A DNA stretch of 64,000 bases from an uncultured Nitrospirota bacterium (GCA_937139405.1 CAKZPV010000047.1:1-64000); one strand, 5' to 3'; positions 9,046 through 19,345 are shown, numbered from the stretch's first letter. Numbers and translations are program-made. Notes: generated by a model from the letters alone, not told the origin.

Positions 9046-9491
9046 AGCTCCATGATTTACATCCATCTCCTGGTTCTAAAACAAAAAAGAAGCGTCTTGG
9101 TCGTGGGCATGCGTCTGGTTTAGGGAAGACTTCTGGGAAAGGACACAAGGGCTTATTGGCTCGTTCTGGTCGGGCTAATCAGATTGGTTTTGAAGGTGGG
9201 CAAATGCCCTTAGCTCGTCGCCTGCCAAAGCGAGGTTTTACGAATACGTTTCGAGTCGAATATACCGTGATAAATATTCAGGCTCTTTCAGCTCAAGAAA
9301 GTTCTGCCGATTTCAACCCGTCTGTTTTTCGAGAATTAGGTCTTCTGAAAGGGCGTAATCCTCGAATTAAAATTCTTGGAGAAGGCGATATTAGCCGCCC
9401 TGTTGTGGTTGAAGCGCATAAATTTAGCGCCTCAGCTAAACAGAAAATTGAAGATGCGGGTGGGCAAGTCAAGGTGATTGGCCGTGCTTGA
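9042..9491 (+). CDS. rplO: 50S ribosomal protein L15
   Basis: 149 aa. The glycine-rich basic N-terminal half (MKLHDLHPSPGSKTKKKRLG, then GRGHASGLGKTSGKGHKG) is the L15 signature. Starts inside the rpmD stop and itself overlaps the beginning of secY by a few bases, so rpmD-rplO-secY form a tightly coupled trio. Confidence 0.97.
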   Translation: MKLHDLHPSPGSKTKKKRLGRGHASGLGKTSGKGHKGLLARSGRANQIGFEGGQMPLARRLPKRGFTNTFRVEYTVINIQALSAQESSADFNPSVFRELGLLKGRNPRIKILGEGDISRPVVVEAHKFSASAKQKIEDAGGQVKVIGRA

Positions 9492-10797
9492 ACGGCTTGT
9501 TACGAGCCTTCAAAATATTTTCAAAATTCCTGAGTTACGTAGCCGGGTTCTTTTTACTCTGGCTATGTTAGCTGTTTATCGGGTTGGGGCGCATATTCCG
9601 ACTCCAGGAATCAATAACGAGGAATTATTTAAGTTTCTGACAGAGCGTGGCGGAGCCCTCATGGGGTTCCTGGATATTTTTTCTGGAGGGGCATTATCAA
9701 GGCTAACTATTTTTGCATTGGGCATTATGCCCTATATCAGTGCTTCGATTATTCTTCAACTCCTTACCGTTGTTGTCCCGCATCTCTCGAAATTAGCAAA
9801 GGAGGGTGAACGAGGCCGAAAAACGATTATTCAATATACCCGCTATGGAACAATCGGTATTGCCTTTATCCAAGGTTTTGGTATTGCCCTTGGGCTTGAG
9901 GGAATGAATGATGGGGCTTTTGTGTTGGACCCTGGATGGGATTTTCGATTCATGACAGTGATTACGCTTGTTGCAGGAACGGCGTTCCTCATGTGGCTAG
10001 GTGAACAAATCACTGAGCGTGGGGTCGGGAATGGTATTTCCCTAATTATTTTTTCGGGGATTGTTGCGAGTCTTCCTGGTGCCATTGTTCAAACTTTTGA
10101 ATTATATAAAGTTGGTCAAATTAGTCTCTTGCTGCTGATCATGCTTGGTGTGGTCATGCTAGCCGTGATGGGGGCCATTGTTTTTTTAGAAAGTGGGAGA
10201 CGAAAAATTTCTGTACAATATGCAAAGCGAGTGGTTGGGCGTCGAGTCTATGGGGGGCAAAATACTCATATTCCTTTGAAAATTAATACAGCGGGGGTTA
10301 TCCCGCCAATTTTTGCCTCGTCAATTATTGCTTTTCCGGCAACCATTACGAGTTTTATTCAAGTGCCGTGGGTGCAAGACTTTGGGGCGCAGTTAGCTCC
10401 AGGATCCTTGTTGTACACCATGATGTATGTGGGCCTTATTATTTTCTTTTGCTTTTTTTATACAGCGGTCGTATTAAACCCAGTGGACATGGCGGATAAT
10501 ATGAAGAAATATGGTGGTTTTATTCCTGGTATTCGGCCAGGGCAAAAAACTGCTGATTTTATATATAAAGTTTTAACAAGAATTACATTTGCTGGAGCAA
10601 TCTATCTGGCAATTGTGTGCGTGATTCCTGAATTGCTAATTTACAAGCTGAATATGCCGTTTTACTTTGGCGGAACCTCGTTACTGATTGTCATTGGCGT
10701 TGGTCTTGATACAGCTCAGCAAATTGAAAATCATATGCTCATGCGAAATTATGATGGGTTCCTTGGAAAAGGGTCATTGAAGGGAAGAAGTGGCTAG
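9484..10797 (+). CDS. secY: Protein translocase channel subunit SecY
   Basis: About 437 aa with ten hydrophobic segments, the plug and lateral-gate regions, and the conserved cytosolic loop KRVVGRRVYGGQNTHIPLKI. Forms the SecYEG channel in the inner membrane. The start is uncertain: a TTG at 9478 or the GTG at 9484. The GTG is preferred because AAGGTG ends 7 nt before it, whereas it is too close to the TTG. Either start overlaps the end of rplO; adk overlaps its 3' end. Confidence 0.95.
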   Translation: MLERLVTSLQNIFKIPELRSRVLFTLAMLAVYRVGAHIPTPGINNEELFKFLTERGGALMGFLDIFSGGALSRLTIFALGIMPYISASIILQLLTVVVPHLSKLAKEGERGRKTIIQYTRYGTIGIAFIQGFGIALGLEGMNDGAFVLDPGWDFRFMTVITLVAGTAFLMWLGEQITERGVGNGISLIIFSGIVASLPGAIVQTFELYKVGQISLLLLIMLGVVMLAVMGAIVFLESGRRKISVQYAKRVVGRRVYGGQNTHIPLKINTAGVIPPIFASSIIAFPATITSFIQVPWVQDFGAQLAPGSLLYTMMYVGLIIFFCFFYTAVVLNPVDMADNMKKYGGFIPGIRPGQKTADFIYKVLTRITFAGAIYLAIVCVIPELLIYKLNMPFYFGGTSLLIVIGVGLDTAQQIENHMLMRNYDGFLGKGSLKGRSG

Positions 10798-11458
10798 CCG
10801 TATGAGAGTCATTTTTCTTGGTCCTCCCGGAGTTGGTAAGGGTACGCAAGCAGATTTTATTGCGCAGAAATATGAGATTCCTAAATTGTCAACAGGGGAT
10901 TTGCTTCGTGAAAGCGTGGCCAAAGAAACGTCTTTGGGTAAAGAAGCAAAAGGATATATGAACAGAGGAGAATTAGTTCCGGATTCGGTGGTGATTGGGT
11001 TGGTCGAGGAAAAACTAGAATCGACGGCATGCCAAAAAGGCTTTCTTCTTGACGGATTTCCTCGAACGGTGGCGCAGGCTGATCAGCTATCGACCTATTT
11101 GTCTACGACGGGAAAAACCTTGGATCACGTCGTCTATTTTTCTTTATCAAATGATGAGATTGTTAGGCGAATCAGTGGTCGACGCAGCTGTCCAGAATGT
11201 AAAGCGGTGTATCATGTTGAATTCGTTCCCCCAAAATTAGAAGGTGTCTGTGATTCGTGTGGGAAAGATCTCGTTCAAAGAAATGATGATAAACCTGAAA
11301 CAATTGCATCACGTTTAGCCGTTTATCAGGATCAAACAGCGCCATTAATTGAGTATTATAAAATCAGAAATATTCTTCGCGAATTAGACGGCGCGGGCTC
11401 AGTGCCTACTGTGCAGGATCGGTTAGTAGCTCTTTTGGCTAAGCCAAGAGTAGAATGA
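10790..11458 (+). CDS. adk: Adenylate kinase with zinc-type lid
   Basis: Converts ATP and AMP to two ADP. The P-loop GPPGVGKGTQ is at residues 11-20, and DGFPRT at about 89-94 is the nucleotide-binding signature. The lid carries C134, C137, C154 and C157 (CPEC, CDSC), so it is the zinc-binding long form (222 aa). GTG start overlapping secY by 8 bp; an ATG four codons later (MRVIFLGPPG) is an alternative start closer to the family consensus. The stop overlaps map (ATGA). Confidence 0.97.
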   Translation: MASRMRVIFLGPPGVGKGTQADFIAQKYEIPKLSTGDLLRESVAKETSLGKEAKGYMNRGELVPDSVVIGLVEEKLESTACQKGFLLDGFPRTVAQADQLSTYLSTTGKTLDHVVYFSLSNDEIVRRISGRRSCPECKAVYHVEFVPPKLEGVCDSCGKDLVQRNDDKPETIASRLAVYQDQTAPLIEYYKIRNILRELDGAGSVPTVQDRLVALLAKPRVE

Positions 11459-12207
11459 TTATCCTTAAAACGCTTGAAGAGATTGAACTCATTTCTCGAG
11501 CTAGTCAAATTGTCGCAGAATGTCACCAAATATTGATTCGAGAACTTAAACCGGGTATGACCACTTTAGATTTAGATGTGTTAACGGAAACCTATATTCG
11601 CGATCACGGCGCAATCCCAGCATTTAAGGGCTATCGAAATTATCCCAAAAGCCTGTGTGCGTCACTCAATGAAGAAGTCGTTCATGGTATCCCGTCCAAA
11701 CGGGTTCTGAAAGATGGAGATATCATTGGGTTGGATGTTGGAGCTATTGTTGAGGGGTTTTATGGAGATGGTGCTGTCACTGTTCCCGTGGGGGAAGTCC
11801 AGCCAGCAATTGGTAAGTTGATCCAGGTCACGAAAGATGCGTTATCCAAAGGTTTGGAACAGGCTGTGGTGGGGAAACGATTGTCAGATATTTCTTCGGC
11901 TATTCAAATTCATGTCGAAGAGCATGGTTTTTCCGTTGTTCGTGACTTTGTGGGGCATGGCATTGGTCGTCAATTACATGAAGAGCCGCAAGTGCCAAAT
12001 TATGGGAAACCAGGCCAAGGACCACGATTAAAGCCTGGGATGGCTCTTGCGATCGAACCAATGGTTAATATGGGAGGAGTTGGAGTGAAAGTCCTGGAGG
12101 ATGGGTGGACAGCCGTGACCAGTGACGGCTCGCTCTCTGCTCATTTTGAACATACTGTTAGCATTGAGCCAAATGGGCCTCCACGCGTTCTTACGGCTTG
12201 TGTCTAG
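11455..12207 (+). CDS. map: Methionine aminopeptidase, type I
   Basis: 250 aa. Removes the N-terminal Met of nascent proteins. Metal ligands are seen in [18 protein letters not shown] (two Asp), [13 protein letters not shown] (His) and the Glu residues of AIEPMVN and FEHTVSI. No N-terminal zinc extension, hence the short type Ia form. ATGA overlap with adk. Located before infA as in many spc-alpha junctions. Confidence 0.96.
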   Translation: MIILKTLEEIELISRASQIVAECHQILIRELKPGMTTLDLDVLTETYIRDHGAIPAFKGYRNYPKSLCASLNEEVVHGIPSKRVLKDGDIIGLDVGAIVEGFYGDGAVTVPVGEVQPAIGKLIQVTKDALSKGLEQAVVGKRLSDISSAIQIHVEEHGFSVVRDFVGHGIGRQLHEEPQVPNYGKPGQGPRLKPGMALAIEPMVNMGGVGVKVLEDGWTAVTSDGSLSAHFEHTVSIEPNGPPRVLTACV

Positions 12208-12230
12208 AGAGGACAATTGGTAATTTCCTA

Positions 12231-12449
12231 ATGGGGAAAGAAGACATCATTGAGGTCCAAGGAGCGGTTACTGAAACGTTGCCTAATGCCATGTTTCGTG
12301 TCCAACTAGAGAATGGGCATAAATTGTTGGCCCATATTTCTGGGAAAATGCGCATGCATTTCATTAGAATTTTACCAGGTGATAAAGTGACCGTGGAACT
12401 TTCTCCTTATGATCTTACACGGGGCCGAATTACTTATCGGTTTAAATAG
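12231..12449 (+). CDS. infA: Translation initiation factor IF-1
   Basis: 72 aa, exactly the family length, beginning [20 protein letters not shown] and ending [11 protein letters not shown]. Single S1-like OB domain that occupies the ribosomal A site during initiation. An in-frame TTG/ATG extension upstream overlapping map is discarded because the family start and length fit this ATG. Confidence 0.97.
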   Translation: MGKEDIIEVQGAVTETLPNAMFRVQLENGHKLLAHISGKMRMHFIRILPGDKVTVELSPYDLTRGRITYRFK

Positions 12450-12460
12450 AGGGTGAAATT

Positions 12461-12574
12461 GTGAAAGTTCAAGCATCAGTGAAACCAATATGTGCTAAGT
12501 GCAGCGTCATTCGCCGAAAAGGTGTCATTCGAGTGTTATGTGTCAATCCTCGGCATAAGCAACGTCAAGGCTAA
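12461..12574 (+). CDS. rpmJ: 50S ribosomal protein L36, zinc-binding form
   Basis: 37 aa starting at GTG: it reads [20 protein letters not shown] then [17 protein letters not shown]. Zinc ligands C11, C14, C27 and H32 are all present. GAGGGTGAAATT supplies the ribosome-binding site 11 bp after infA. This gene is easily missed because of its size and GTG start. Confidence 0.95.
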   Translation: MKVQASVKPICAKCSVIRRKGVIRVLCVNPRHKQRQG

Positions 12575-12628
12575 TGTTTTGTTTCATAAGCAGTATTAGA
12601 AACTGCCTTTAACCAAGGAATAGAAGCG

Positions 12629-13000
12629 ATGGCTAGAATTGCAGGTGTAGAACTTCCGATCGGAAAACGTGTAGATGTTGGCTTGACGTATATTTTTGGT
12701 ATCGGTCCTGCCCGAGCTCGAGATATTTTACGAAAGACCGGTGTAGCTTTTGATGCGCGAATCAAAGATTTGCAAGAAAATGAAGTAGTGAAATTGAGGG
12801 AGACGATTGATCAAGATTATGAAGTGGAAGGTGATCTCCGAAAAGAGCAGTCAATGAGCATCAAGCGATTAATGGATATTGGGACCTATCGTGGGCTTCG
12901 TCATCGGAAAGGTCTTCCAGTTAGAGGACAGCGGACAAAAACAAATTCCAGGACAAGAAAAGGCCGCCGAGGCGCCATCGGTGGCAAATCGAAACGATAA
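12629..13000 (+). CDS. rpsM: 30S ribosomal protein S13
   Basis: 123 aa. [20 protein letters not shown] and the C-terminal [20 protein letters not shown] region are diagnostic. S13 contacts P-site tRNA and bridges the head to the 50S subunit. First gene of the alpha segment; AAGGAATAG is a suitable ribosome-binding site. Confidence 0.98.
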   Translation: MARIAGVELPIGKRVDVGLTYIFGIGPARARDILRKTGVAFDARIKDLQENEVVKLRETIDQDYEVEGDLRKEQSMSIKRLMDIGTYRGLRHRKGLPVRGQRTKTNSRTRKGRRGAIGGKSKR

Positions 13001-13021
13001 ACCTGGCGAAAGGGACGGTTC

Positions 13022-13405
13022 ATGAGTGTGAAGAAGGGGAAAAAGAAGGAACGAAAAATCATACAGGTTGGTATTGTTCATATCATGGCTTCTTTTAATA
13101 ATACCATTGTAACCATTACCGATATGACAGGTGGGGCCGTATCGTGGGCGAGCGCCGGGAGCCAAGGATTTAAGGGTTCAAGAAAAAGTACGCCATTTGC
13201 GGCAACCCGTGCCGGTGAAGTCGCGGCCAAGAAAGCTATGGAACATGGATTGCGACAAGTTGATGTCTATGTGAACGGTCCTGGATCTGGTCGAGAGGCG
13301 GCGGTTCGTGCGTTGCAATCTGTCGGTTTGCGTGTGAACTTAATCCGTGATGTGACTCCGATTCCTCATAACGGCTGTCGGCCTCCAAAGCGTCGGCGGG
13401 TATAG
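13022..13405 (+). CDS. rpsK: 30S ribosomal protein S11
   Basis: 127 aa with a lysine-rich head, [19 protein letters not shown] and the ending [18 protein letters not shown], the universal S11 C-terminus. S11 forms the platform that holds the E-site mRNA. 21 bp after rpsM. Confidence 0.98.
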   Translation: MSVKKGKKKERKIIQVGIVHIMASFNNTIVTITDMTGGAVSWASAGSQGFKGSRKSTPFAATRAGEVAAKKAMEHGLRQVDVYVNGPGSGREAAVRALQSVGLRVNLIRDVTPIPHNGCRPPKRRRV

Positions 13406-13470
13406 TATGTCAAACAATGAGTACACAGAGAATCATTTGTCTCGCATCTTGAGATAGGGGGAGAACGGCT

Positions 13471-14100
13471 ATGGCCAAATATACTGGGCCTGTCTGTCGA
13501 TTGTGTCGACGTGAGGGCGTAAAACTATTTCTCAAAGGCACCAGGTGCATGTCAGAGAAGTGTGCAATTGAGCGTCGAAGTTATCCACCTGGACAGCATG
13601 GGCAGTCTCGGAGAACTCGGGCCACGGAATATGGTACGCAGTTAAGAGAAAAACAAAAACTTCGACGTGTGTATGGCATGCAAGAACGACAATTTTTGAA
13701 AACCTATCATTTGGCTGAACGTCGAAAAGGGGTGACTGGTGAACATTTGCTGAGCCTTTTAGAGCGACGTCTGGATAACGTAGTCTATCGGCTGGGTTTT
13801 GCGGCTTCGCGTGGTCAGGCAAGGCAGTTAGTCAATCATGGGCATTTGTTGGTGAATGGGCGAAAGGTGACGATTCCTTCTATGACCATTAACATCGGAG
13901 ATTCAATTGAAGTACGAGAAAAAAGCCGACAACTCGTGCCCGTCCAAGCAGCACTTGAAGTGGCTGAGGGTCGCGGTGTGCCCAACTGGTTAGATATGGA
14001 ACGCAGTGTCTTGAAAGGGACAGTGCAGGCTCTTCCCACTAAAGAAGATATTGATGTTTTGGTCAATGAACAAGTGGTTGTGGAATTATATTCACGGTAA
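13471..14100 (+). CDS. rpsD: 30S ribosomal protein S4, zinc-binding form
   Basis: 209 aa. The N-terminus [20 protein letters not shown] followed by CMSEKC gives four cysteines (C9, C12, C26, C31) typical of the zinc-containing S4. An S4 RNA-binding domain lies around residues 99-160 ([20 protein letters not shown]). S4 starts 30S assembly and in many bacteria represses the alpha operon. GGGGGAGAA ribosome-binding site. Confidence 0.97.
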   Translation: MAKYTGPVCRLCRREGVKLFLKGTRCMSEKCAIERRSYPPGQHGQSRRTRATEYGTQLREKQKLRRVYGMQERQFLKTYHLAERRKGVTGEHLLSLLERRLDNVVYRLGFAASRGQARQLVNHGHLLVNGRKVTIPSMTINIGDSIEVREKSRQLVPVQAALEVAEGRGVPNWLDMERSVLKGTVQALPTKEDIDVLVNEQVVVELYSR

Positions 14101-14196
14101 ATGAACGGGATAGTTCATGAGCTGCAAAAACGATAAAGGCGTTATGGGACAATTAGTGTCACCGCCTTGGGATCAAGAAAGGGAGACGCGGTCCTT

Positions 14197-15183
14197 ATGA
14201 TTACAAGCATGAAGGATTTCCAACTGCCCACGAAGCTGGAATTGGAAAAAGAAACCGCTTCGTCGACGTATGGCAAATTTATTGCTGAACCCTTTGAACG
14301 GGGTTTTGGTACCACGCTGGGAAGTGCCTTACGACGAGTGCTACTTTCATCGCTGCCAGGAGCGGCGGTGACATCTGTCAAAATTGAAGGGGTGTATCAT
14401 GAGTTTTCTACTATTCCTGGGGTCACAGAAGATGTCACCATCTTAATCTTGAATATTAAAGGATTACGGTTACGGTTATATTCAGAGAAGGCCAAGGCCA
14501 TTCGATTGAAAAAGAAAGGCCCTGGTGAAGTAAAGGCGGCTGACCTCGCGGTCGATTCCGAAGTCACCATTTTAAATCCAGATTTACATATTGCCACCTT
14601 AGATAAAGATGCGACTTTAGATATAGAGCTTATTGTGAAGCCAGGGCGAGGGTATGTTCCTGCTGAACGTAATAAAGAAGAGGGTCTTCCTATTGGAGTC
14701 ATACCGGTTGATTCAGTATTCTCTCCTATCAAACGCGTGAACTTTAGCGTCGAAAGTGCGCGAGTTGGACGGATAACCGACTATGATAAATTGCTTTTGG
14801 AAGTTTGGACTGATGATAGTATTACGCCGCAAGAAGCGGTAACTGCAGCTGGGAGTATCTTGCGCGACCATTTAGATATTTGTCTGCCTTCAGATGATAT
14901 GGGTGAACCGACACAAGAAGACAGCAGTGATGAGGCGAATTCTCAAATTAATCAGCATTTGTTCCGGAGCGTCAATGAATTAGAACTTTCGGTTCGGGCG
15001 GCGAATTGTTTGAAAAACGCCAATATTAAAAGCATTGGTGAATTGGTCCAGCGAAGTGAAAATGAGATGTTGAAAACAAAGAATTTCGGGAAAAAATCTT
15101 TGAATGAAATAAAAGAGGTATTGTTGGAAATGGGGTTGGAGTTAGGGACAAAAATTAGTGAAGTCACGGAAACCCAATCCTGA
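14197..15183 (+). CDS. rpoA: RNA polymerase alpha subunit
   Basis: 328 aa from the ATG reading [30 protein letters not shown] about 12 nt upstream supports it over an in-frame ATG 30 nt earlier. The N-terminal domain has [20 protein letters not shown] (dimerisation and beta contact). The C-terminal domain has [20 protein letters not shown] for UP-element and activator contact, after an acidic linker near residue 240. Located between rpsD and rplQ as is standard. Confidence 0.97.
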   Translation: MITSMKDFQLPTKLELEKETASSTYGKFIAEPFERGFGTTLGSALRRVLLSSLPGAAVTSVKIEGVYHEFSTIPGVTEDVTILILNIKGLRLRLYSEKAKAIRLKKKGPGEVKAADLAVDSEVTILNPDLHIATLDKDATLDIELIVKPGRGYVPAERNKEEGLPIGVIPVDSVFSPIKRVNFSVESARVGRITDYDKLLLEVWTDDSITPQEAVTAAGSILRDHLDICLPSDDMGEPTQEDSSDEANSQINQHLFRSVNELELSVRAANCLKNANIKSIGELVQRSENEMLKTKNFGKKSLNEIKEVLLEMGLELGTKISEVTETQS

Positions 15184-15207
15184 ACTTTTTAAAAGGACGG
15201 TGTTGTT

Positions 15208-15609
15208 GTGCGGCATAGAAAACGGGGTAGACAATTAGGGCGAAATACAAAGCATCGATTGGCGCTTTTTAGGAATTTGGCCACTTCCTTAATGGAGCAT
15301 GAGAGAATTGAAACCACCGAGGCAAAAGCGAAAGAATTACGTGGGATCACAGATAGACTCATTACTCTTGGGAAGGAAGGTACGCTTCATGCCCGACGTG
15401 GTGCCTTACGTGTGCTCCGCACCAAACAAGCAGTCTCCAAACTTTTTGATGATGTGGCTAAGCGATTTTCTGATCGTCATGGTGGCTATACCCGCATCAT
15501 AAAAACAAGACGTCGACCTGGAGACGCCGCAAAGTTAGTGGCTATTGAACTGGTCGAAGGAGTTGCTGGATCTCAATCAGCCGTGAGCACGACAGATTCT
15601 CAAGAATAG
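15208..15609 (+). CDS. rplQ: 50S ribosomal protein L17
   Basis: 133 aa. [20 protein letters not shown] and [20 protein letters not shown] are the family hallmarks. The last ~15 residues (a Ser/Thr-rich tail) are variable. GTG start with AAAAGGACGG upstream. Last gene of the ribosomal block. Confidence 0.97.
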   Translation: MRHRKRGRQLGRNTKHRLALFRNLATSLMEHERIETTEAKAKELRGITDRLITLGKEGTLHARRGALRVLRTKQAVSKLFDDVAKRFSDRHGGYTRIIKTRRRPGDAAKLVAIELVEGVAGSQSAVSTTDSQE

Positions 15610-15637
15610 GGACGTCAGGCGTTCCGTTCCTTCTCCA
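15609..15637 (+). terminator. Weak intrinsic terminator candidate after rplQ
   Basis: GGGACG (15609-15614) can pair with CGTTCC (15620-15625) around a TCAGG loop, followed by a pyrimidine-rich but not pure T stretch. It would close the ribosomal operon. The tail is poor, so the call is tentative. Confidence 0.3.
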
Positions 15638-15706
15638 CTTCATCCTTTATCGCTTTTCCTCTCTTCGTAGTTTTACGTCTTCTTCATCAACTGACTAGGG
15701 CATTCA

Positions 15707-15735
15707 TTTACTTGCTATAGGCCCTGTGCTATCAT
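15707..15735 (+). promoter_or_regulatory. Sigma-70-type promoter candidate for lptC
   Basis: TTTACT and TATCAT are separated by 17 bp; they match the -35 and -10 consensus at 4/6 and 5/6 positions. It lies about 55 bp before the lptC start in the gap that follows the ribosomal operon, where a new promoter is expected. Confidence 0.45.
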
Positions 15736-15789
15736 TTTTACTGGGTTTTTAGCATCCAGGCCTTTTCATTTCGTCTACTTGTCGGCCCG

Positions 15790-16368
15790 ATGAAAACCTA
15801 TCTTATTCGAAGTATTCTGACGATAAGCATCATTATCATGGCTATTTTTATTGCACAACGAGTAATTACTCATATGGAAACAAAAAGCCAAGCTACGGCT
15901 TCAGTGCCATTAGAGGAACAGCAGGGGGCAGATGCTTGGATTCAAGGGTTTTCCTACCACCAGACGAGATCAGGCGCCACAAAATGGGTAGTGACAGCTG
16001 ATCAGGCAAAAGTCTTTGATGAAGAGCATAGTGTTAAATTACAGGCTGTGAAAGTCCAGCTATACGATCAGGATTTTGAAAAAGAGCAAATGGTCATTAC
16101 TTCCGAAGCGGGCATAATGAATACCTCTAGTAATGATTTTGACTTAATCAGTCATGATGAAAAAACTGTGATGACTTTTGAGGCAGGCTATCAAGTATTT
16201 TCAGACAGTCTAAAGTGGAAGGAAGAAGCGCAACAAATTCACACTGAAGATCCTGTGGTCATTCGAGGTGACGGGTTAGTGATTACTGGTACTGGTTTGA
16301 TTGGAGATGTTGAAAAGAATGAATTTCAATTGCTCCATAACGTCCGAGCGGAGGTGTCGTCACCATAG
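15790..16368 (+). CDS. lptC: LPS export protein LptC
   Basis: 192 aa bitopic protein: one N-terminal membrane helix (about residues 5-24) and a periplasmic beta-jellyroll of the LptC/OstA type (ATKWVVTADQAKVFDEEHSV, then repeating V.L....V hydrophobic strands). LptC passes lipopolysaccharide from the LptBFG complex to LptA. Identification rests on topology, fold-like pattern and on lptA and lptB lying directly downstream; the sequence itself is poorly conserved in this family. Confidence 0.85.
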   Translation: MKTYLIRSILTISIIIMAIFIAQRVITHMETKSQATASVPLEEQQGADAWIQGFSYHQTRSGATKWVVTADQAKVFDEEHSVKLQAVKVQLYDQDFEKEQMVITSEAGIMNTSSNDFDLISHDEKTVMTFEAGYQVFSDSLKWKEEAQQIHTEDPVVIRGDGLVITGTGLIGDVEKNEFQLLHNVRAEVSSP

Positions 16369-16373
16369 TACAT

Positions 16374-16892
16374 TTGCTTCGAGTCTACAGTCAGCGGGTG
16401 CTCGTAATGATGTGTATTGCTTTCTTCCCTTCCTTAGGGTGGGCTGCGACTCAAAACACACAAACTATTATTACTTCGAATACTATGACCGCCAGTAATG
16501 AAACCAATCAGGCGATCTTTCGTGGAAACGTGAAAATGATTCAGGAGGAGCTGATTGTCCATTCAGATATTATGATCGTGTATTTTACAGAAAAACCCTC
16601 ATCGGGCTCTTCAGCCATTTCCCAACCCTCGTCGCAGCAGTCAAAAAAAGAAATTCGATTTATTCAAGCAAAAGGCCATGTCAAAATCACAAAAGGTGAA
16701 AGCCGAGCCACATGCGAGCGTGCCATCTATGACAAAAAAGCAGAAAAAGTCATTCTTCGAGGATCTCCTGTAGCCTGGCAAGCGGGAACGCGAATCAGTG
16801 GACCAAAAATGACGATGTTTTTAAAAGAAAACAGGAGTGTTGTGGAAGGAGGCACTCGTGTCACTATTCTGGAGTCTGAGGAGAATGAATGA
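16374..16892 (+). CDS. lptA: LPS transport periplasmic protein LptA (OstA-like)
   Basis: 172 aa. After a signal peptide ending near GWAA it shows the OstA pattern TITSNTMTASNETNQAIFRG and GHVKITKGESRATCERAIYD, which builds the periplasmic bridge carrying LPS to the outer membrane. A TTG start 5 bp after lptC is preferred because it gives a positively charged signal-peptide head (LRVYSQR); ATG at 16407 would leave none. A Ser/Gln-rich insert sits near residue 85. Confidence 0.82.
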   Translation: MLRVYSQRVLVMMCIAFFPSLGWAATQNTQTIITSNTMTASNETNQAIFRGNVKMIQEELIVHSDIMIVYFTEKPSSGSSAISQPSSQQSKKEIRFIQAKGHVKITKGESRATCERAIYDKKAEKVILRGSPVAWQAGTRISGPKMTMFLKENRSVVEGGTRVTILESEENE

Positions 16893-16910
16893 CCGTATGG
16901 TTTAGCTTTA

Positions 16911-17672
16911 GTGTTGCTTATGGTTGAGGATCAGCGACATGCCACTCATAAAATTTCTGCATCGAATCTGCACAAAAGCTTCAAGGGCCGACAAGTTGTT
17001 CGGGGAGTTAGCGTGGAATTGTTTGGTGGCGAAGTTGTGGGGCTACTTGGCCCAAATGGGGCAGGGAAGACGACAATTTTTGATATGGTTGTGGGACTTT
17101 GTCAACCAGATCAGGGTGATATTTTTCTTAATCAAGAAAAAATTACGCGTCTTCCCATGTATAAACGTGCCAGGCAAGGGGTTGGCTATTTGCCACAGGA
17201 AGCCTCAATTTTTCGAAGATTGTCAGTCCAGGATAATGTGTTGGCCGTCTTGGAAACCCTCAAGCTTTCGACGGCTCAACGAAAAACTCGCCTGGATGAA
17301 CTACTTGAGGAACTCAATCTTACTCGACTGCGGACACATGCCTCTTATACATTGTCGGGTGGAGAGCGACGCCGGTTGGAGATTACTCGAGCCTTAGCGA
17401 TGAAGCCAAAATTTCTCTTGCTTGATGAGCCGTTTGCAGGTATTGATCCTATTGCAGTTGGGGATATTCAAGATATTCTGACCAACCTGAAAAAGAAAAG
17501 CATTGGTATTCTTATCACGGACCACAATGTCCAAGATACGCTTTCCATTACTGACCGAGCCTATATAATAAGTGAAGGTCTTATTTTAGAAAGTGGTGCT
17601 CCAGAGGTAATTGTGAATAGCCCAAAAGCACGAGCGGTGTATCTGGGTGAGCGATTTAAAATGACGCAATAA
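16911..17672 (+). CDS. lptB: LPS export ABC transporter ATPase LptB
   Basis: 253 aa ABC ATPase with Walker A GPNGAGKTT, Q-loop LPQEASIF, signature LSGGERRRLE, Walker B FLLLDEPFAGID and the switch histidine in ITDHNVQD. YLPQEASIFRRLSV and the C-terminal YLGERF are characteristic of LptB. It powers extraction of LPS from the inner membrane with LptF and LptG, which are not in this window. GTG start; an ATG three codons in is equally possible. Confidence 0.95.
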   Translation: MLLMVEDQRHATHKISASNLHKSFKGRQVVRGVSVELFGGEVVGLLGPNGAGKTTIFDMVVGLCQPDQGDIFLNQEKITRLPMYKRARQGVGYLPQEASIFRRLSVQDNVLAVLETLKLSTAQRKTRLDELLEELNLTRLRTHASYTLSGGERRRLEITRALAMKPKFLLLDEPFAGIDPIAVGDIQDILTNLKKKSIGILITDHNVQDTLSITDRAYIISEGLILESGAPEVIVNSPKARAVYLGERFKMTQ

Positions 17673-17693
17673 CAATGGGATAGAATTTTTCTT

Positions 17694-19211
17694 ATGGATC
17701 TTCGTTTAGACCTTCGTCTCTCTCAAAAGCTGGTAATGACTCCCCAGCTTCAGCAAGCGATTAAGCTCTTGCAATTGTCGCGTTTAGAGCTGCAACAAAA
17801 TTTGGCGCAACAGTTAGTTGAAAACCCGCTCTTGGAAGATCTTGCTCTAGAAACACAAGAAGAAGAAACCGTGAATACGGAAGAAGGAAGCGAACGAGGG
17901 AAAGAGAATGAGGCTGAAGGTGAGGGCGCTGGAGATTCTGATGAAGCCCAACCAGCCGTCAAGGAAAGTGAGCCTCTTACTTCCGAAGAATGGGATAACA
18001 TTTTAGGAAATGACTGGCGCCCAGCACAGCGTGATCAAATTGGAACTGGCGACGAGGAGTTTCCTTCATACGAACAAACGTTAACAAAGCCAGCTTCGCT
18101 TGAAGAACACCTAGAGTGGCAACTTCGTCTGTCTTCATTGGAAGGTGCTGATCGAGATATTGGGCGGATGATTATTGGGAATTTAGATGAAGATGGATAT
18201 TTGCGTGTACCGTTGCCAGAGTTAAAAGAAGATGCTGAATGCTCTCTTGAGCAGCTAGAACGAGTGGTACAACAGATACAGACTTTTGACCCACCAGGGG
18301 TGGCTGCACAAGATTTAGCAGAATGTCTACTGATTCAATTGAAATTCTTACGGCAAGATGAGTCAGGCTTAGAGCAAACATTTCCTTCAGGGTTTTCTAT
18401 GGAAATCGTTTCCTCAATCATTCATAACCATTTAGTGGATCTACAAAAAAAACGGTATCCAGTCGTTGCGAAAGCCTTGAGTATAACATTGGATGAGGTT
18501 TATGATGCCGTTCATCTTATTGAAGGATTAGAGCCTAAACCTGGCCGTCCATTTTCAATAGATAGTAATTCCATCATTATTCCTGACGTCTATGTCGTCA
18601 AGTATGAAGGCGAGTGGGTCGTTTTATTGAATGAAGATGGACTTCCTAGATTGAGGATTAGTCCGTATTATCGGCGCTTGCTTTCGAATTCTGGAGAGGA
18701 CGCAGGGACAACCAAAACCTATTTAGAAGAGAAACTCAAAGGTGCGCAATGGATTATTCGCAGTATTGATCAACGCAATAAGACTATTGTGAAAGTCGTG
18801 ACCAGTTTGATTAAGTTTCAAGAGGCATTTTTGGAAAAAGGGATTCAGTATCTTCGTCCCTTGGTCTTGAAGCAGGTTGCGGATGATGTTGGGATGCATG
18901 AGTCGACCATTAGCCGCGTCACAACTAATAAGTATGTCCATTGTCCGCAAGGAATTTTAGAGCTCAAGTTCTTTTTTAATGCAGGAATCCAACGGGCAGA
19001 TAATCGTGGTGAGGATATGTCCTCTGTTACGGTACGAGAAATGATCAGAGAAATGGTTGGGCAAGAAGAGTCAGCTAATCCGTTGAAAGATCAAGAAATT
19101 GTTGCCAAGCTCAAACAGAAAAATATTTTGATTGCTCGTCGAACGGTTGCCAAATACCGCGCTGAACTGCATATTGCTTCTGCCAGCCAACGTAAACGTA
19201 TCCCTACATAA
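17694..19211 (+). CDS. rpoN: RNA polymerase sigma-54 factor
   Basis: 505 aa. Region I (residues 1-50) is Gln/Leu-rich and activator-responsive (LRLSQKLVMTPQLQQAIKLL). Region II is a highly acidic linker of about 60 residues. The core-binding domain follows, and the C-terminus has an HTH (VADDVGMHESTISRVTTNKY) and the RpoN box (IARRTVAKYRAELHI) that reads the -24 element. It sits directly behind lptB, the usual arrangement in diderms. Confidence 0.97.
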   Translation: MDLRLDLRLSQKLVMTPQLQQAIKLLQLSRLELQQNLAQQLVENPLLEDLALETQEEETVNTEEGSERGKENEAEGEGAGDSDEAQPAVKESEPLTSEEWDNILGNDWRPAQRDQIGTGDEEFPSYEQTLTKPASLEEHLEWQLRLSSLEGADRDIGRMIIGNLDEDGYLRVPLPELKEDAECSLEQLERVVQQIQTFDPPGVAAQDLAECLLIQLKFLRQDESGLEQTFPSGFSMEIVSSIIHNHLVDLQKKRYPVVAKALSITLDEVYDAVHLIEGLEPKPGRPFSIDSNSIIIPDVYVVKYEGEWVVLLNEDGLPRLRISPYYRRLLSNSGEDAGTTKTYLEEKLKGAQWIIRSIDQRNKTIVKVVTSLIKFQEAFLEKGIQYLRPLVLKQVADDVGMHESTISRVTTNKYVHCPQGILELKFFFNAGIQRADNRGEDMSSVTVREMIREMVGQEESANPLKDQEIVAKLKQKNILIARRTVAKYRAELHIASASQRKRIPT

Positions 19212-19345
19212 CAATTATCATCGTTGATTGTTTGTCAATGAATGTCTACGTGAGAGAAATGATCCTTTGTTTGAGTGTGTAGCAAATGGCAGCCTTCTTG
19301 TACGTCTTACTTGATTGTGAATAGTTGTGCATTTATAGGTCTTAG

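Noticed and set aside
16924-17397. 157-codon plus-strand frame inside lptB
   Set aside because: Out-of-frame shadow of the ABC ATPase, which has all motifs in its own frame.
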